Source of the DNA: Symsagittifera roscoffensis
Lineage: Eukaryota > Xenacoelomorpha > Acoela > Convolutidae
Direction of reading: 5' to 3'
Assembly (NCBI RefSeq): GCF_963678635.1
Contig: NC_087063.1
Coordinates: 54,327,074 to 54,391,073 of the forward strand
Length of the DNA: 64,000 nucleotides
Part shown: in pieces, positions 31,282 to 43,422 of the stretch
How positions within the stretch are numbered: the first letter of the stretch is position 1
Layout: every line of letters begins with the position of its first letter
The notes under the pieces: model-generated
Seen by the model: the letters and a program-made list of their open reading frames with translations, nothing else
What the model was told of the DNA's origin: nothing
The model's database searches: none
Made by a program: the position numbers and the translations under genes

Positions 31282-34200
31282 ATGGCAGACCGATTCTGGA
31301 ACTCCGTGCCCGCGGCTCTGAAGAAGCCCACTCTTGACGAGCTGTACAGACGCTTGAGGGACCTGGACTACACCCAGATAGACGAGAGAATGGCGGTGAT
31401 GCTGAATGCGATCCTCCAGTTGGAGGACCAGGGTGAGTGCAGGGAGTCTGCGACGGAGGCTGTCTTGATGGTCGGCTACACCACCGAGGGCATATCAAAT
31501 CGAGAACAGACCAGATGGTTATCCTGGAAGGCGGATGGAGGAGTAAGGGGCTTTGACTTGGCAAGAAATCCTGGCCTGAGTAACAACACCGAACACGGCG
31601 CAGGAGAGTTCCCGCTACCGACGAGACCAACAGCAAGATCCACAGGCCAGAGCTCGAGTAAGGTGCCGTCGATGTCGCGAGCGCAACAGACGACCGAGGC
31701 ATATCCGGATCTGGGGGTTCTAAAGAAAGAGCTCGAGAAGGCGCTGAAGGAAAGGAATAAAGCGAACCTCGATCGGGATCAGGCGAAGCTGGACAGGGAG
31801 AAGCTTCAGCTGGAGAGAGACCAGGCAGTCGACGAGCGAGATCAGACGTTGAAATTACTTGAGATGCTAAGGGCTGAACATCAGCAGGAGCTAAGGGTGC
31901 GGGAGAACGTCGCGAATCGTGATCAACTGAAGTCGGAGTTGGAAAGGATAGAACAGCGACAACGCGAGCTTGACGCACAGAAGGGAGCCAGGTCAAACGA
32001 ACGAGTGGTGACCAGCTCGAGGCCAGAGTCGCGCATGGAGGTGGATGAAGCTCCCAGGGCTAGAGGACGGTTCAACCTTGACCGCGAGGCCAGAGAACAC
32101 ATGAGTGAAGGGTTGGAGGTCTGGATACCGAATGACGTGACGCCTTCCTTGCGCAACCTAGAGACACAACCTGTACGTCCTCTGATGGATGTGGTGTTAC
32201 CAGGATATACCCCAACCTCGACCTCGAGTGGCAGTCAGGTGAGCGGCGCCTCATCGCGCCTGAAGGAGCTAGGCGAGAAATTGCAGCAGCAGAGTCGTGA
32301 AAGATCGACAAGGCCAGAGCTTCCCCCAACTTGGAGGGAACAGCCGGTCAGGAATGTCGTGATCGCAAGCTATAAGAAGAATACAGAAGGGAACTACCAC
32401 AGGCACAATCGGCTGGACTGGAGTGCGGAACAGGGAGCCAGGAGGGACTGCTTCCATGACGCAGCCTGGGTGGAGTATCTAGCGCCACCTCGTGTGCCAG
32501 AGGGTGCAGTTCACCTAATTATAGGGGATAGCCTGGTGCGGGTGTTGACCCAGATACGGTCACATTGGCAGACAGGAGTCTTGAGTTTCGCTGGAGCTGC
32601 CACGCCACAGATGTTGGCAACCCTGGACATGCTAGGGATGACCAAAGTTTACACAGTGACCCTGATGGTTGGGACCAACGACGTGTCAAGGGGAGAAGCG
32701 AGGAAAGTAACGAGGCTGTGCGACAAGATGAGCTGCCTTCTTGAGGAACTGAGGATCCAGATGGACCCCATCCTGCTGACGGTATGCACGGTCCCCTACA
32801 ACATGATGTTTGATCAGCACGCCCTAGAAATGAACCAGAAGGTGCGGAGCCTGAACAAGGTGATCCGAGACATACACCGAAAGAGTGTGCTTCCTCTCAG
32901 GCTGTTGGACATAGCAGAACGTATGGAGAAAAAGGGATTCCCTGAAGACACCTCAAAAGATGGAATCCATTTCGATAGGCCAAGGGGAGCGGAGTGGCTG
33001 AACGACGTCTTCCAGGAACACATAAACACGCTAGAGGCGGATCTGCTGGAGACAGCCCAATTCACTTTAGGACCACCTCCCAACCCACCATTCCTTGCCT
33101 CGAGGGACTTGGCTGGTCGTTTGGGAGCGAGAGTTGATACTAGAGACAGTTCAAGGAGCAATCAGACCCGATTGCAGAGTGCCACGCCAATGGAGTCGGA
33201 GGAGGTAGAGTCATCAACACCTCCGGGCTCGGCGATGTCCTCTGTGGTGGTGGCAGATGGCAGGAGAGAAAAGAAGTCTATGGAGACTGCCCGCTTGAGA
33301 TATCCTGAGAAGGTGAAGGAACTGGATCTAGAGAGTTTGGAATGCAGACGAGAGTTGGCGGAAACCCTGGGGATCGAACGAGTGTCGCACGAGGATTTGA
33401 ATAGACATCATTGCGTAGACTGGTTGAAAGCTCACGAGGCGCACTTCTCGAGAGCGAAGTTAATGGAGACCACAGACCTGACTGGAATTCCCACAAAAGC
33501 GATCATGGGACCCATTAACTACAGGCCTCTCAAGCTGTTGGGGAGTCCTGGACTTATAATAGAACCTCCCAAGCACCGAACTGGCATCGCCAGGATCAGG
33601 TTGGCAACCCCGGCGCAGTTAAAGGTGGTAGACAAGCTACTCAATCCGGGTGGAATGGAATTGCCTGATGCCGCTTACGAAGGTCCGAAGTTGGCAGAAG
33701 ATCCCAGGTACGGGAAGCCCTGTGGTGGCACCCAACTGGCCAAAACTCTGGCAGTTTATGATAGAGCAGATCCAGCTGCTGCAAGAGTAGTCATTGTGGC
33801 GGGATCGGACTTCGAAGGAACGTCTCCCAAGTTGTTCTGGCCGGAGACTCTGGTATACTCTTTGCCAGGAGCCGAATTGAACCAGATGTTGACTCTAGTG
33901 GTGGCAATAAAGTCGGAGATGCCCTGTGAACCTGAGCTGCTATTGTTTGCAGGAATGAATGATCACCTGCACGCGATGGGACTTCTTGAGCGACTGAAGG
34001 GCAAGGAGATTCCGACATCAAGGAAGATATGGGAGGCTATTCAGGCGTTATTTGCGGCGATGAATGAGGTACAAGAGAACGTAGCCTCGAGATTTGGGTC
34101 TAAGACGAAGGTGGTGTTTACCACATCCCCAGGATACGCAAATATGCCACCCGCCCTACAATTCGTGTACGCGGTCTTGATCCTGATAGCAGAAGGGAGT

Positions 34201-37200
34201 GAATGGCGGATTCTGATGGCAGCCCCCAATCGAGAGCTGGAGCCATCGAACTTGAGGCTTTACAAATCAGAATTCCCGGCGGCATGGGCTTACATATCTC
34301 ATGCACTGAGGGGCTTTTACGGACTGGCCGACGTCCTGATTGTATTGGATGAGGTACTCTTGCTAGAGGTATCGAACTTTGCTAGACAACTCAAGTTCAG
34401 CCCAGTCATCGGGGAAGACCACCCGGCGATAAACCAGTTGACGGCCAGCCTATGGTTCCGGAGTATGGATGTGAAAGTCGCAAATTCCACCAGCAGGTCT
34501 AGAGGTCCCAGCAACGAGAGAAGAAATGTGGTCGAGACGGAGAAACAGTTAGAATCGATGAAATATCGCTTGACTCAAGAGAATGGCTGGTGGCCATTCC
34601 TGACACCAAGGCTGGAGAACGTCACGAATAAAACGAGGGAGGAAGCACCACTCCTCGTGAAAGAAATCTGGAGTTTTCTAGAGAAGCAACTGGAGCTAGC
34701 TGAAACGAGAGACATGACGGTGGCTAGATTTGTCTCGGCCGCCAATGAAGTGACGATTGGAGGATTTTGGAGAGAGCACGCCAACGGCGAATTGAAGACT
34801 AGGAGAGATTACGAGATTCTCAAGTTCTTGAGTCCTTGCTGGGAGAAAGAATTCTTGGCAGGAGTGTTCGGCACCACGGCGACTATCTTCGGAGCCTTCG
34901 TACAGGAGATACTGGGCATGTCCATCAGCCTGCTCTTGGCCCTGTATTTGGTTTACCCCAGATACTTGTTCAACATGGGCCCAGCATACATGTTTAGTCG
35001 AGGAGTGGAGACACTTCGAGTTGATGGGTATCTGGCACTAGTACTCTTGACCCATGGGGAATTGGTGTCGTTTCATCGGTTAATGGAATATGGAGAACCT
35101 CTGTCTATGGGGAGAGTCCACACGAGCATTGAAACCAGCTCCTACAAGTGTGCCGCAGGGTTGAAGACACTGCTGGTGCAATACCTCATGATGCAGAATC
35201 GATACATGACGGGTGAAGATGAGAACCCAACCTCGAGAGAAGAATGGGAGAAGGCGAACAGAGGGATGCCTCTGTTGACGGACCTGTGCCTGGCAATGAG
35301 GTCGGACCCAATGGGGATAATCCGGGGTCTAGAGGAGGTGGTGACCTGCATCTATGGTCCAGCAGTGACGTACGCGTTTCCAGATCCCCTGGTGATAACG
35401 TATCGTCACTCGGTGACGCACTTGAGTCTCATCAGCGTACTGGATGGTACAGCGCTGAATTGGTGTCAGCAGGAGGTGCTCAGGGCGCGTATGAGCAACA
35501 CGGTACTCTTCGGAAAAGTGAAAGATGCCGAGATGATGGTGTGCAACTTCAGGGGACAAATGCAATGTAGAATGGGAGGCAAGCGAGAGGGCCCCATTGA
35601 AATGTATCCAAAGTTTTGGAACCTAAACCCATTGACGGCCGACGGACGAGAAGTCTTGAGAATCCCCGCCTGGAAGGAGTGCTTTGCACTAGTCAAGAGG
35701 GAGCTGGAGGCCATAATGGAGAAAGAAATCCTACCAGCCACCATGCCTGAGTTCCCGACAGTCAGGAGGATGACCTTGGGAATGAATAGTCCCTTGGTGG
35801 TTCCCTCCATAATGGCGAAGATGATGACGGAGGAAACGCAGAGGCATTTCACGGATGGCTGGGATCCCCTGTTCATCGGCTACACGGCGGCAGTCTACTT
35901 CCACACCAGCGAGATGAAGGTAAATTCGTGGACGACGCAAGCGAAAAAGAGTAGAGGTTCGCAGCCCCCTGGATATGAAGTACGGAAAGTCTTGAGGACT
36001 CTTGAGAAGGAAGGACTTGAGAATATGCTACCCATATGGGATGATGGCAGGATGATCGTGATGGAGGGGCACGTCGCATTGGTGGACGAAATGAAATTTG
36101 CCACGAGAAAATACAAGGCACCCTATGGCTTGGAACAAGTAGAAGTGACACAGGAGGGAACAGAACTAGATGCAGCAGGTCAACTGCATGTAGCCCTGAC
36201 GGAATATAAAAAGCTGGATCCTACGACACCGTCACCACTGTCTGTAGACACGCCTGGAGACAAGAGGAGTGGACCCGTTGAGGATCGATTCAAAAGAATT
36301 CTCGAGAGAAGAAGAAATGAATCAGAGGAAGAGAGTATGGATGAAACTCTCAGTGAAGCTGGAGAAGACATGGAGGTGGGGAATACGCCTGAACCAGGGC
36401 CATCAGGGGAGGAACTCACCACTCAAGAGCTGTTGAAAGACTTGAGCGAAGAGAATTGGGCAGATACTGCCACCCCACCTCTGAACCCGTCCCCGCGGAA
36501 GAACCTAGAGTTGCCATTGGCAGGTGAGACCTTCAATATGGGGATGTTACTCTTGAGCTCGGAGGAAAGGGAGAAGAACACGTTCGAAGGGAACAGGGAC
36601 ATATTCTTGGGATCTCTCGAGGATGACGCTTGGCAGGAATTCCTGGAGGAATTCAATCGAGAAGTGGGCAGCGAGACGACGCTGGACAAGTTCAAGAAGG
36701 AACTGTGGGACGCAGTAGTGAGATTCGGGGAACCGCTCCTGATAGGAACGGGCCTGGATGAGAAAGCAAGAAAAGAGCTGCTGAACAAGCTAGTGGAGCT
36801 GAGGAACAAAAAGCTCTACTCTGAAACAAAAAGCTGTGGATAAAATGGTTGATGATATAAAAAGGGATAAGGTTGGGACTAGTAATATGATTAAAAGTAC
36901 TAATATCCTTAAGGCTCGAGCAGGGGCAAGAGTTGGAAGGAGTGGATGGAGAGGTCGAATCAATGATGATAGCCACAACACCCTCGAGCAGAGATGTGAA
37001 GACTCGCAAGAGGAAGAGAGAAGTGGAAGGATGGGGTAGTCCTTCAGTGGATGCTGTTTCGGAAGGAAACTTGAGAGAGACGGCGCCCATCGTTTTGGCT
37101 CGATGCAAGACGGCGGCATACAAGAACAGCTCGGAGCTCAGGAAACCACTTGAAGTAGAAAAGGAAATAGAGGTTTCCGCCAGTTCGACGTCAGAAGAAG

Positions 37201-39375
37201 ACTTCAAGCCTCAGAAGATAAACGTGAAGAGAGGTTCAACGAACGGACAGGTAGGGGAAGTGGAGATCGGCAAAGAATGGATCTCGAAGGCACATCAGGA
37301 CATGGGCAAACAAGTGACGAGTGATCCATTGGAGAGGAACAAGACGAGGAACACTTCCCGGACGTGGTGGGTGGCCCTCGAAACATTGAAGGAAATGGAG
37401 GACTGCTTGAAGAAGTTGGACAGAAAGAATAATGGAAATAGACGCGGTGGAAAAAGAGGGGCCGAGCCTGGGCCTGATTCTTGAGAAAACACCACAGGTG
37501 ATAAGCATACCGCGCTCAAACAAGAGAGTTGAAGTGAACATGGGCGGTGGAAATGGCTTGTTAACCACGAACTTGGGAGTGATATGGAAGCTACTAAGAC
37601 CCTCCTGGTGTCCACATCCCCATGCAAGTCTAATCGAGGAAACCACAGAGCGAGTGAGGTTAGCACCAACGGAAGATGAAGATCTGGCGAAGTTGAGTGT
37701 GCTACATAAGCTAATCACGCCCCAGATGCAAGAGCCAAGCGAAAGGACGAGCGACCCCGGGTCAGTGAAGAAATTGGAGCCGGGTAGCTGTCTGGATTCG
37801 ACGTGTGGGAACGGAGAGCACATCTGCGATGGACGGTCATGCGTCAGAATACTGTCGTTTCAAAAAGAAGACCTGGTCACTTGGTTCGAAGACATCACAG
37901 AAAGGGAGAAAAGTGAAGTGCAAATAATAGCGGAATGTTACGCGAGAACCACGGTGAATATAGCGACAGCTCTCGGATTCTTCTCGAGAATGTGTGGTCT
38001 GCAGGCACTGGAGAGACTGGAGTCTGAACATCAATTAGTGACGGCGTTGAGCGTGGAATCATGGCCCGGGGTGTTGCAGGTGACTCAAAAACACATCCGG
38101 AGCTGGAAGGTTGGTCTTGAGGCGGAAATGGGATTTCCCATGAGCGAAGCTTATGGCTTGCCATTGAACGCGAAATCGCTGATAGGGTCAATGATGGCCA
38201 ACTTGTGCGGAAGTCACTACCCGCTACACATGGCGATGGTGGAAGTGTCCAGCCAGAGAATACTGGTGGACAAGGCCTTCTCAGTGCCCAAGTGCGTGAG
38301 GTTGGCTCGGATGTCGCATCACTCGCACAAGTTGTTGAGAAAAATCAATGGGACAGTACCAAAAGAATTGAGAGACGACTTAAGCGAAATCTGGGGAGAA
38401 GATCTTCTGAAGTTGGAAAGAGAAAACACAAGCGATCACGAGAGACAAAACGTGATCGGAAAACCTGTGGGAAGTACTCCGAACCTGGAAGATAACGATA
38501 CGATGCACGAGAAAATGATGGAGCTTGAGCCTCTCTTGGAAGCCTCAGGGGAGCGTAATCTCAGGAGCATTGAGATCTCTCATGGGGAATGCCCATGCCA
38601 CTGTTTGGCACAAACGGTGTGGTATCCAGATCACAAGAACCTTTGCCTGGTGTGGGATGTGGAAGAGATTCGGTCGATCGGACTACCGGATCACCGGCAG
38701 AAGGTGACGCTCTTAGTAGTGAGTACGATGTTAGCTCTGAGATGGATAGAAGAGAATATAACGAAGTATCGGGAGGCGACGACGCCAACGGCTGAGTCAA
38801 TATACGCGATAGACTACAGCAGGAGACTCGAGTTGTTTGAGACTGCGTGCAAAGTATTCGCCATACCGACGGAAGTCAGGCACGTATGGAGTCGCTTGAG
38901 GTACTTTCCATGGTTTCGGGCGACACTGACGTCTTGGTTGTACATGACAACGAAAGATCACATGAGAAAACATCAAAAAGAGTATCGACAGTTCCAGGCC
39001 GAGATTGGGCCGGAAGCTTTCAAGAGACCCCTGCTAACCCATCGTAATGCGATCACGACAGGATGGAAAAGAGTGGGTAAGATGTCTAGAGACAATACCA
39101 AAGCGAGGGAGTCGATACTAGAGGAAGACCTGGCGAAGAACGTGAGCTTGAGCCTGCACAACTCCTTTTGCTTGAACCGAGAAGCTAGGGTGAAGGCACT
39201 ACCCAACCAAGCAAAGAGGTTGCAGGAGCAGAGAGAATGGATGCGATCCTATGAACAGCTGAAGGCTTGGGAGGAGATTGTGATTAGTTCCGATGATGAA
39301 GAGGAACTGTTGAGACAGTTTGCCGCATCTAGCACTTCAGGATGCAGTACCTCCAAGGCGAAGAGTACGAGATGA
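31282..39375 (+). pseudogene. ORF2 of copy 2: SGNH-hydrolase giant protein, broken by three deletions
   Basis: The first 1853 codons are open to 36843 and nearly identical to copy 3. They include the coiled coil, SGNH domain (GDS, GTND, DGIH), second SGNH-like domain and hydrophobic segment. Compared with copy 3 there is a net 32-bp loss near 36807, a 5-bp loss near 36925 and a 749-bp loss at 37416-37423, the last flanked in copy 3 by direct repeats of TTGGACAG. The three sum to 786 bp, a multiple of three, so the C-terminal part (37432-39375) returns to the original frame. However, the first deletion leads to a stop at 36841-36843. The stable product, if any, would lack the Cys/His motif region. 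Confidence 0.93.
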
Positions 39376-39805
39376 ATGGGCAAATCGGATGGATCTTGAG
39401 TCTTGAGAGGGAAGGGGGGCTTGAACGTGGATCCGAGTGAAACTTGGATTCACGAAAAAGAAATTTTAACAAAGCAAATATTGTTACTAATATACTATAT
39501 TTATTATATAAATCGAAATGCTGCATGACAATTTCCTGATTGAATAGGACAAAAGAGATTTTAAAATGATTGGCTTGAAAAGCGAAAACTCAAGGGTGCA
39601 GGTGTATGCAGATTTTGGTTGCTGTTTAGCAATAGTGTGAAAATTTTAAATGGCTGTGAATTTTGGGGTGTAGATAAGCTTAAATCTGCTGCAAACTTCT
39701 GTAAATGACCACTGGCACTGTATCTTGAGCAACACTCGGTTTTTCTGGGACTCACTGGCAGAAGACAGCGCGCGATGAGGACATCGATCTCGAGTCCGGG
39801 GAGTA
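39376..39805 (+). other. 3' UTR and priming motif of copy 2
   Basis: 430 bp, non-coding, almost identical to copy 3 (63497-63926). GTCCGGGGAG at 39794-39803 plus TA abuts the 3' LTR and is the plus-strand priming site equivalent. Confidence 0.8.
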
Positions 39806-40724
39806 TGTGCCAGTCGGTCATATTTGGAAGTTTGACCTTGAGAGGAAAAAAAAAAACACTTGATTTTGGAGTGTAATTTAATTTTTCAAAATTTCGAATG
39901 GAACCTGTCATGCACGATTTTCTCGCGAGAACTGAAAATCAGAAAAAGAAGTTAGAACAATTTCAGAACAATTGAGTCGCACACGCGGGAAAGTTGTAAA
40001 AAAAAGCAGTAGAAAATTGCTATTCGCAATTTCCATCACTATAATAATCGAGAGTAGAGCTGTCCCATCTGTGACAGAGACGAGAGCATTCCCTCGAGTT
40101 GGATTATAGCGACTGGAGTATTATTCGGAACTGGACTAGAGTGAACCTTCGGTGGAAAGGTGGACAGCTTGAGTGTCCTAATGGTTCACAAGAAAACTAT
40201 TGTCTAGAGTATAAACTCGTTCTCATTGTTAAAACTATAAAACATTAGACTCATTTAGTTACGTTATTTAATTCTTGAGTTAACTACCGACTGGATTATT
40301 TCCCACTTCTTGAGCGTGCTACTATGTGAGTACAAATTTAAAATCCTAGAGTGTGTTTTATGATTGTTATGTTGAGGTAAGGCGAGTTTTAGGTTGATCC
40401 ATCTGAAATGGATCAAAGTTCCACTGTCTAATAAAAAAGCAACTTAACGGATTGTTCCAACCCGGTTTTTAACGGCGTTCATGTATTTTGGGTATCTAGA
40501 GACCTAAGTATGGGGACGTTTCTAATTCTAGAGTGGGGGGATATTTTAGTAGTAGCCTTTAAGCTGTAACGGGTCGTAGTCTCATGTCACAAACGAACCG
40601 AACTGGCTCCGACCGTTCTTGAGGTAGAAAAACACAAGAGATAGTGTCCCTGACCCTTGAGCCAGTGGTTATAGGGCCTATTTTTCTTAAGCCTCATGTG
40701 TGACTGCAGTAGACGAATGTTACA
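39806..40724 (+). repeat. 3' LTR of copy 2 (LTR type B)
   Basis: 919 bp, TGTGCCAG to TGTTACA, matching 18509-19431 with about seven substitutions plus homopolymer differences. Hairpin and AATAAA (40394-40435) provide the likely 3'-end signal. Its U3 matches the copy 2 5' LTR rather than copy 3, confirming the LTR pairing. Confidence 0.93.
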
Positions 40725-40818
40725 GAAAAACATGCAAAGCTCTGTTTAGACGCTAGCCAGTCGTCTTAAGACTTAGTTTTGTTATCCGTCGATATGTATC
40801 TTCCGGGCGAATGTTACA
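40725..40818 (+). repeat. Right-hand remainder of the duplicated LTR type A end
   Basis: GAA (apparent target duplication) plus 91 bp identical by eye to 18367-18457, ending TGTTACA. It is the part of LTR A displaced to the right by insertion of copy 2. Confidence 0.85.
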
Positions 40819-41340
40819 GAAGATGGATCAACCTTTTCCCTTAACCCCTAGCTTCTCATCGTCAGAAAATGAATTCAGATGTTAATTAAGTTCACTTCAG
40901 GACATGATCGGGAAGCTAAAAGTTTTTATAAAATGATATAAGTTCCAGTCCCGAGACCCCTCCGGATTCTTGAATCCGGGGAAATAACACCCTTATCTCC
41001 TCTCCGGAAGGCTGGTTTCTACCCTTCACCGTTGTTGTGAATGGCCTTGCACTGATTGTAGCGACACAATCGTTGCAACTCGTAGCGGTCTCTGCTAACG
41101 CTGCTGTTCGTTCATTTCTCGTTATTGTTTTTTATCGCGATTTGGCCGATTTTGACGTTTCTCAGAAATATGACGTCATCGTTCGAAATTTAAAAATTTT
41201 TAAAATACCAGAATATTCTAGCCTTCTCGATTCGTTCAATCGTCCGAATAACACCGTTAATCCTCTAAAACTGCTAATTCGGAAGGTTGGCTGCTAATAA
41301 TCCGAAATTGCATTTTCGTCCATTCTGGTCGAATGTCACA
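40819..41340 (-). repeat. Inverted, diverged fragment of LTR type A
   Basis: Read on the minus strand it starts TGTGACATTCGACCAGAATGG and follows 17536-18127 with substitutions and indels. Landmarks are the paired hairpin near 41047-41078 and the CCTTCCGG segment. It stops exactly at CCATCTTC, the arm and loop of a hairpin in LTR A, where it joins the right end of the forward LTR A. A short plus-strand ORF here (41037-41297) is a chance frame. Confidence 0.85.
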
Positions 41341-41693
41341 TGTTGAGGTAAGGAGAGTTTCAGGTTGATCCATCTGAAATGGATCAATGTTCCACTGTCT
41401 AATAAAAAGTAACCATACATAAGGTTCCGACCCTGTTTTTAACGGCGTTCGTGTGTTTTAGGTATTTTGAGACCTGAGTATGGGGGCGTTCTTATTTTCT
41501 AGAGTGGGGGTATTTTGGTAGTGGCCTTTAAGCTGTAACGCGGGTGTTAGTCTCATGTCGCATATGAACCGAATTGGCTCGGACCGCTTGAAGTAGAAAT
41601 ACATAAGAGTTAGTGTCCCTGACTCTTGAGCCAATGGTTATAGGGCCTATTTTTCGTTAACCTCATATGTGACTTAAGTAGGCGACTGTTACA
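41341..41693 (+). repeat. Truncated, diverged LTR type B (right 353 bp only)
   Basis: It starts TGTTGAGGTAAGG, equivalent to 19071, and ends CGACTGTTACA. It keeps the donor, hairpin (41365-41387) and AATAAA (41401-41406) but differs from copies 2 and 3 at many sites, so it is an older insertion that has lost its U3. Confidence 0.85.
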
Positions 41694-41813
41694 TATGATT
41701 TTTTTTTCAGAAAATCAGTTCTCACTTGGAACCAGACGGTGCAACCTAGTTTTGGAGGCCATCTTTGGTCTCGGACCACCAGGCATTTTTTGTTTTGAAT
41801 AAGTTCATCCAGC
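41694..41813 (+). other. 120 bp of unassigned sequence left of copy 3
   Basis: Not obviously part of any LTR here. It has a T-run and TTTCAG at its left end and is open in at least one frame on each strand. It could be the target sequence of copy 3, a host fragment or another dispersed repeat. Confidence 0.4.
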
Positions 41814-42729
41814 TGTGCCAGTCGGTCATATTTGGAAGTTTGACCTTGAGAGGAGCAAAAAACACTTGATTTTGGAGGGAAATTTAATTTTTCAAAATTT
41901 CGAATGGAACCTGTCATGCACGATTTTCTCGCGAGAACTGAAAATCAGAAAAAGAAAAGAGAACAATTTCAGAACAATTGAGTAACAATCGCGGGAAAGT
42001 TGCTAGAAAAATCGGTGGGAAATTGCTATTCGCAATTTCGAAAGCAATAATAACCTAGAGTAGAGCTGTCCCATCTGAAACAGAGACGAGAGCATTCCCA
42101 CGAGTTGGATTATTACGATTGGAATACTATCATTGACTGGACCAGAGTGAACCTTCGGTGGAAAGGTGGACAGCTAGAGTGTCCCAATGGTTCACGAGAA
42201 CTTGCAGTCTAGAGTAAAAACTTGTTCTTGTTGTTAAAACTGACTGACATTAAACTCATTTTAGTTACTTTGTTGACTCTTGAGTTGTTTACCGACTTAT
42301 TTACTTCCTGGTTCTTGAGCGTGCTACAATGTGAGTACTTAATTTAAATTCCTAGAGTGTGTTTTATAATTGTGATGTTGAGGTAAGGTGAGTTTTAGGT
42401 TGATCCATCTGAAATGGATCAAAGTTCCACTGTCTAATAAAAAGTAACTTAACGGATTGTTCCAACCCGGTTTTTAACGGCGTTCATGTATTTTGGGTAT
42501 CTAGAGACCTAAGTATGGGGACGTTTCTAATTCTAGAGTGGGGGGATATTTTAGTAGTAGCCTTTAAGCTGTAACGGGTCGTAGTCTCATGTCACAAGCG
42601 AACCGAACTGGCTCCGACCGTTCTTGAGGTAGAAAAACACAAGAGATAGTGTCCCTGACCCTTGAGCCAGTGGTTATAGGGCCTATTTTTCTTAAGCCTC
42701 ATGTGTGACTGCAGTAGACGAATGTTACA
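41814..42729 (+). repeat. 5' LTR of copy 3 (LTR type B, variant U3)
   Basis: 916 bp, TGTGCCAG to TGTTACA. The left ~560 bp differs from copy 2 at many sites; from about 42375 rightwards it is nearly identical. Donor AG|GTAAGG cuts after 42382, the hairpin is 42400-42422 and AATAAA 42436-42441. The TATAAAA of copy 2 is not kept exactly. Confidence 0.93.
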
Positions 42730-42740
42730 TAGTGTTTTTA

Positions 42741-42755
42741 TGGCGCTCCTGGGTG
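42741..42755 (+). promoter_or_regulatory. Candidate primer-binding site (copy 3)
   Basis: TGGCGCTCCTGGGTG, identical to copy 2 and again 11 nt from the LTR end. It is compatible with tRNA-Asn priming. Confidence 0.5.
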
Positions 42756-43229
42756 TTTACGACATCAAGACTACGGAGTCGAACCCACTTGAGACAGCTT
42801 CGGGCTGAATGCCCATTCTAGAGTACCGGCGGTACGGTTCGACAGGAACGTGCAAACCTTCCGGTTGTACCGTGATAGCTTTTTAAGAAAACTCGAGAAA
42901 ATTTCCTGGTACACTCTCCGAACGAGGCTTAGCTAACCGAGTAAAGGGGGGCAACTAGGGGGACAAAAACACGAGCAAAAAGACAAAAAAAGCAAAACAA
43001 AAACCAAAAAAAAAAGAATAGAAAAAGGAACAAAAACCATAAAACGAAAAAAGACAGTGATTTTGACACCAGATTAGTTGGATCAAACCTTTATATTAAT
43101 TAAATAGTATACCCATACTGTTTTACAAGTTCGATCGTTTCGATCAACCTAGCAATTTAAACCAGTAAACTGAATAAAGTGCCCGAAGTGGGGCGTGGTC
43201 AAAGGTTTTCAGATAGCTTGGAACTTAGC

Positions 43230-43422
43230 TGGACCAATAGGAGACTTGACTGGAAGAGGTGACCAGCCGAGTGGGAAAGTGGTTCAGGGACACTTGAGCT
43301 GAACCAATAGGAGACTTGACTGGAAGAGGTGACCAGCCGAGTGGGAAAGTGGTTCAGGGACACTTGAGCTGAACCAATAGGAGACTGGACTGGAACAGGT
43401 GACCAGTCGAGTGGGAAAGCAG
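43230..43422 (+). repeat. 70-bp tandem repeat, about three units (copy 3 leader)
   Basis: GGAAGAGGT or GGAACAGGT recurs at 70-bp spacing. The first two units are more alike than in copy 2, suggesting local homogenisation. Confidence 0.85.

Larger units (their letters stand above)
18509..40724 (+). mobile_element. Giant Ty3/Gypsy-type LTR retrotransposon, copy 2 (complete, 22.2 kb)
   Basis: Both LTRs are present (923 and 919 bp) and differ by about seven substitutions and two homopolymer indels by eye, so the insertion is young. Internal parts in order: primer-binding site, 2.5-kb leader, intact Gag-Pol, spacer, ORF2 with three deletions, 3' UTR and priming motif. Left flank ends GGTGAA and right flank starts GAAAAAC; the uninterrupted form GGTGAAAAAC survives at 18361-18370, so the apparent target duplication is GAA. 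Ty3/Gypsy duplications are usually 4-6 bp, so the short one may reflect slippage in the A run. Confidence 0.95.

Noticed and set aside
41037-41297. 86-codon plus-strand ORF as a possible host gene
   Set aside because: It lies wholly inside the inverted LTR type A fragment and has no counterpart in the forward LTR.
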